64,000 nucleotides of DNA from Paenibacillus hemerocallicola (lineage in GTDB: Bacteria; Bacillota; Bacilli; Paenibacillales; NBRC-103111). Positions 63,416 to 64,000 of the stretch are shown here, one piece after another (positions within the stretch are counted from its first letter, which is position 1; each line of letters starts with the position of its first letter). The notes below the pieces were generated by a model that worked only from the letters and a program-made list of their open reading frames with translations, searched no databases and was not told the DNA's origin. The position numbers were made by a program, and so were the translations under genes. The DNA is taken from assembly GCF_006265175.1 (NCBI RefSeq), contig NZ_VDCQ01000020.1, positions 62,001 to 126,000 of the forward strand, given 5' to 3'.

Positions 63416-64000
63416 ATGGAAAAAGGATTTGTGTTCCTTGATGAAGTTCTCCCCGGAATTCGTTGGGATGCTAAGTATGCCACATGGGACAATTTCACCG
63501 GAAAACCGGTCGATGGTTATGAAGTCAATCGTATTGTTGGCACCAATGCATTGGCTGCCGCGCTGCTTGCGGCACAGGAGCAGGCAGCTGTCCTTGGGTA
63601 TGGCTTGCTTCTCTGGGACGGTTATCGTCCGCAACGCGCGGTGGATCGCTTTCTACAATGGTCTGAAGAGCCTGAAGATGGGCGTACAAAATCAAAGCAT
63701 TATCCTAATATCAACCGTTCCGAAATGATTCAGAAGGGTTATGTAGCGACTCAATCGAGTCATAGCCGTGGTAGCGCAATTGATCTGACTCTTTATCGAG
63801 CGGATACCAACGCTCTTGTTCCGATGGGCGGTGATTTTGATCTGATGGATGTCATCTCCCATCACGGAGCTAAGGGAATCATTGATGCTGAAACTAAAAA
63901 CCGCCGGTTATTGCGTTCTATCATGGAGTCCAGCGGTTTTAACTCTTATGATTGTGAATGGTGGCATTATACATTGAAAAATGAGCCATATCCCAGTACC
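63416..64000 (+). CDS. vanX: VanX D,D-dipeptidase (3' end outside window)
   Basis: 195 residues of about 202, running off the right edge without a stop. The zinc ligands His116 and Asp123 (SSHSRGSAID) and His184 (EWWHY), catalytic Glu181 and the substrate-contact Arg71 (GYRP) are all present at canonical positions. VanX hydrolyses D-Ala-D-Ala and so prevents normal, vancomycin-sensitive precursors. It starts four bases after the ligase stop, with GGAGGGATAAG as ribosome site. Confidence 0.95.
   Translation, partial: MEKGFVFLDEVLPGIRWDAKYATWDNFTGKPVDGYEVNRIVGTNALAAALLAAQEQAAVLGYGLLLWDGYRPQRAVDRFLQWSEEPEDGRTKSKHYPNINRSEMIQKGYVATQSSHSRGSAIDLTLYRADTNALVPMGGDFDLMDVISHHGAKGIIDAETKNRRLLRSIMESSGFNSYDCEWWHYTLKNEPYPST

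Noticed and set aside
58646..64000. van operon as cargo of the Tn1549-like ICE
   Set aside because: The tRNA-Leu end of the element is at 39434, and argS, yqhG and yqhH lie between.
1..64000. CRISPR arrays
   Set aside because: No regularly spaced repeat array with unique spacers was seen. The only ordered short repeats are the GAGAGC and TTAGGA sets.

Overview
The window looks like a Paenibacillus-type Firmicute (Paenibacillaceae). The evidence is the YqzE / YqhG / YqhH-type core genes, strong AGGAGG-type ribosome binding sites, a GC-rich chromosome and a van operon of the kind known from that group. All assignments come from reading the sequence. No database search was run, so names rest on remembered family motifs.

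Region 1 (1-26443) is most of a conjugative element (ICE) of the Tn1549-like family. It reads left to right: an accessory protein, a winged-helix protein, a 2417-residue ArdC-like/DNA-methylase/SNF2-helicase polyprotein with a tnpV-like gene nested in another frame, and a DUF3991/TOPRIM primase-like protein. A low-GC CPA2 antiporter cargo gene and an oriT-like block of three hairpins follow. Then come MobC, relaxase, PcfB, an ArdC-like protein, the VirD4 coupling ATPase, a VirB2-like pilin, VirB6/TrbL, a Spo0E-like small protein, PrgI, VirB4, an XRE repressor, a 40-residue membrane protein, two sigma-like regulators, a DUF6075-like protein and an NlpC/P60 transfer hydrolase.

Region 2 (about 26444-39434) is an accessory, mostly very AT-rich segment that ends at a truncated tRNA-Leu 3' half, the apparent attachment site. 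It holds an intact IS256-family element with an 8-bp target duplication. Two giant genes follow. The first encodes a sacsin/Hsp90-like ATPase fused to an AlbA_2 (Schlafen-type) domain and a C-terminal caspase. The second encodes a TPR-CHAT peptidase. Together they are the best candidate in the window for an undescribed conflict or antiphage system. A decayed IS200/IS605 element and a relic of a second NlpC gene lie between them.

Region 3 (39435-55298) is chromosome: a methyltransferase, a GT39-like membrane protein, an HD-GYP phosphodiesterase, a DUF1361 protein, ArgS, and a three-gene unit of two zinc-ribbon ABC exporters around a DUF1854 protein. YqzE, a secreted protein, YqhG and the SNF2 helicase YqhH follow.

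Region 4 (55299-58645) is a gene graveyard with relics of a DUF3670 SNF2 protein, a YfbR-like HD hydrolase, a VOC protein, GrpB and PhzF. Region 5 (58646-64000) is a glycopeptide-resistance operon, vanR-vanS-vanW-vanH-ligase-vanX, with vanX running off the window. VanRS senses and activates. VanH makes D-lactate, the ligase makes D-Ala-D-Lac, and VanX destroys D-Ala-D-Ala. The operon lies outside the ICE, about 19 kb beyond its tRNA-Leu end.
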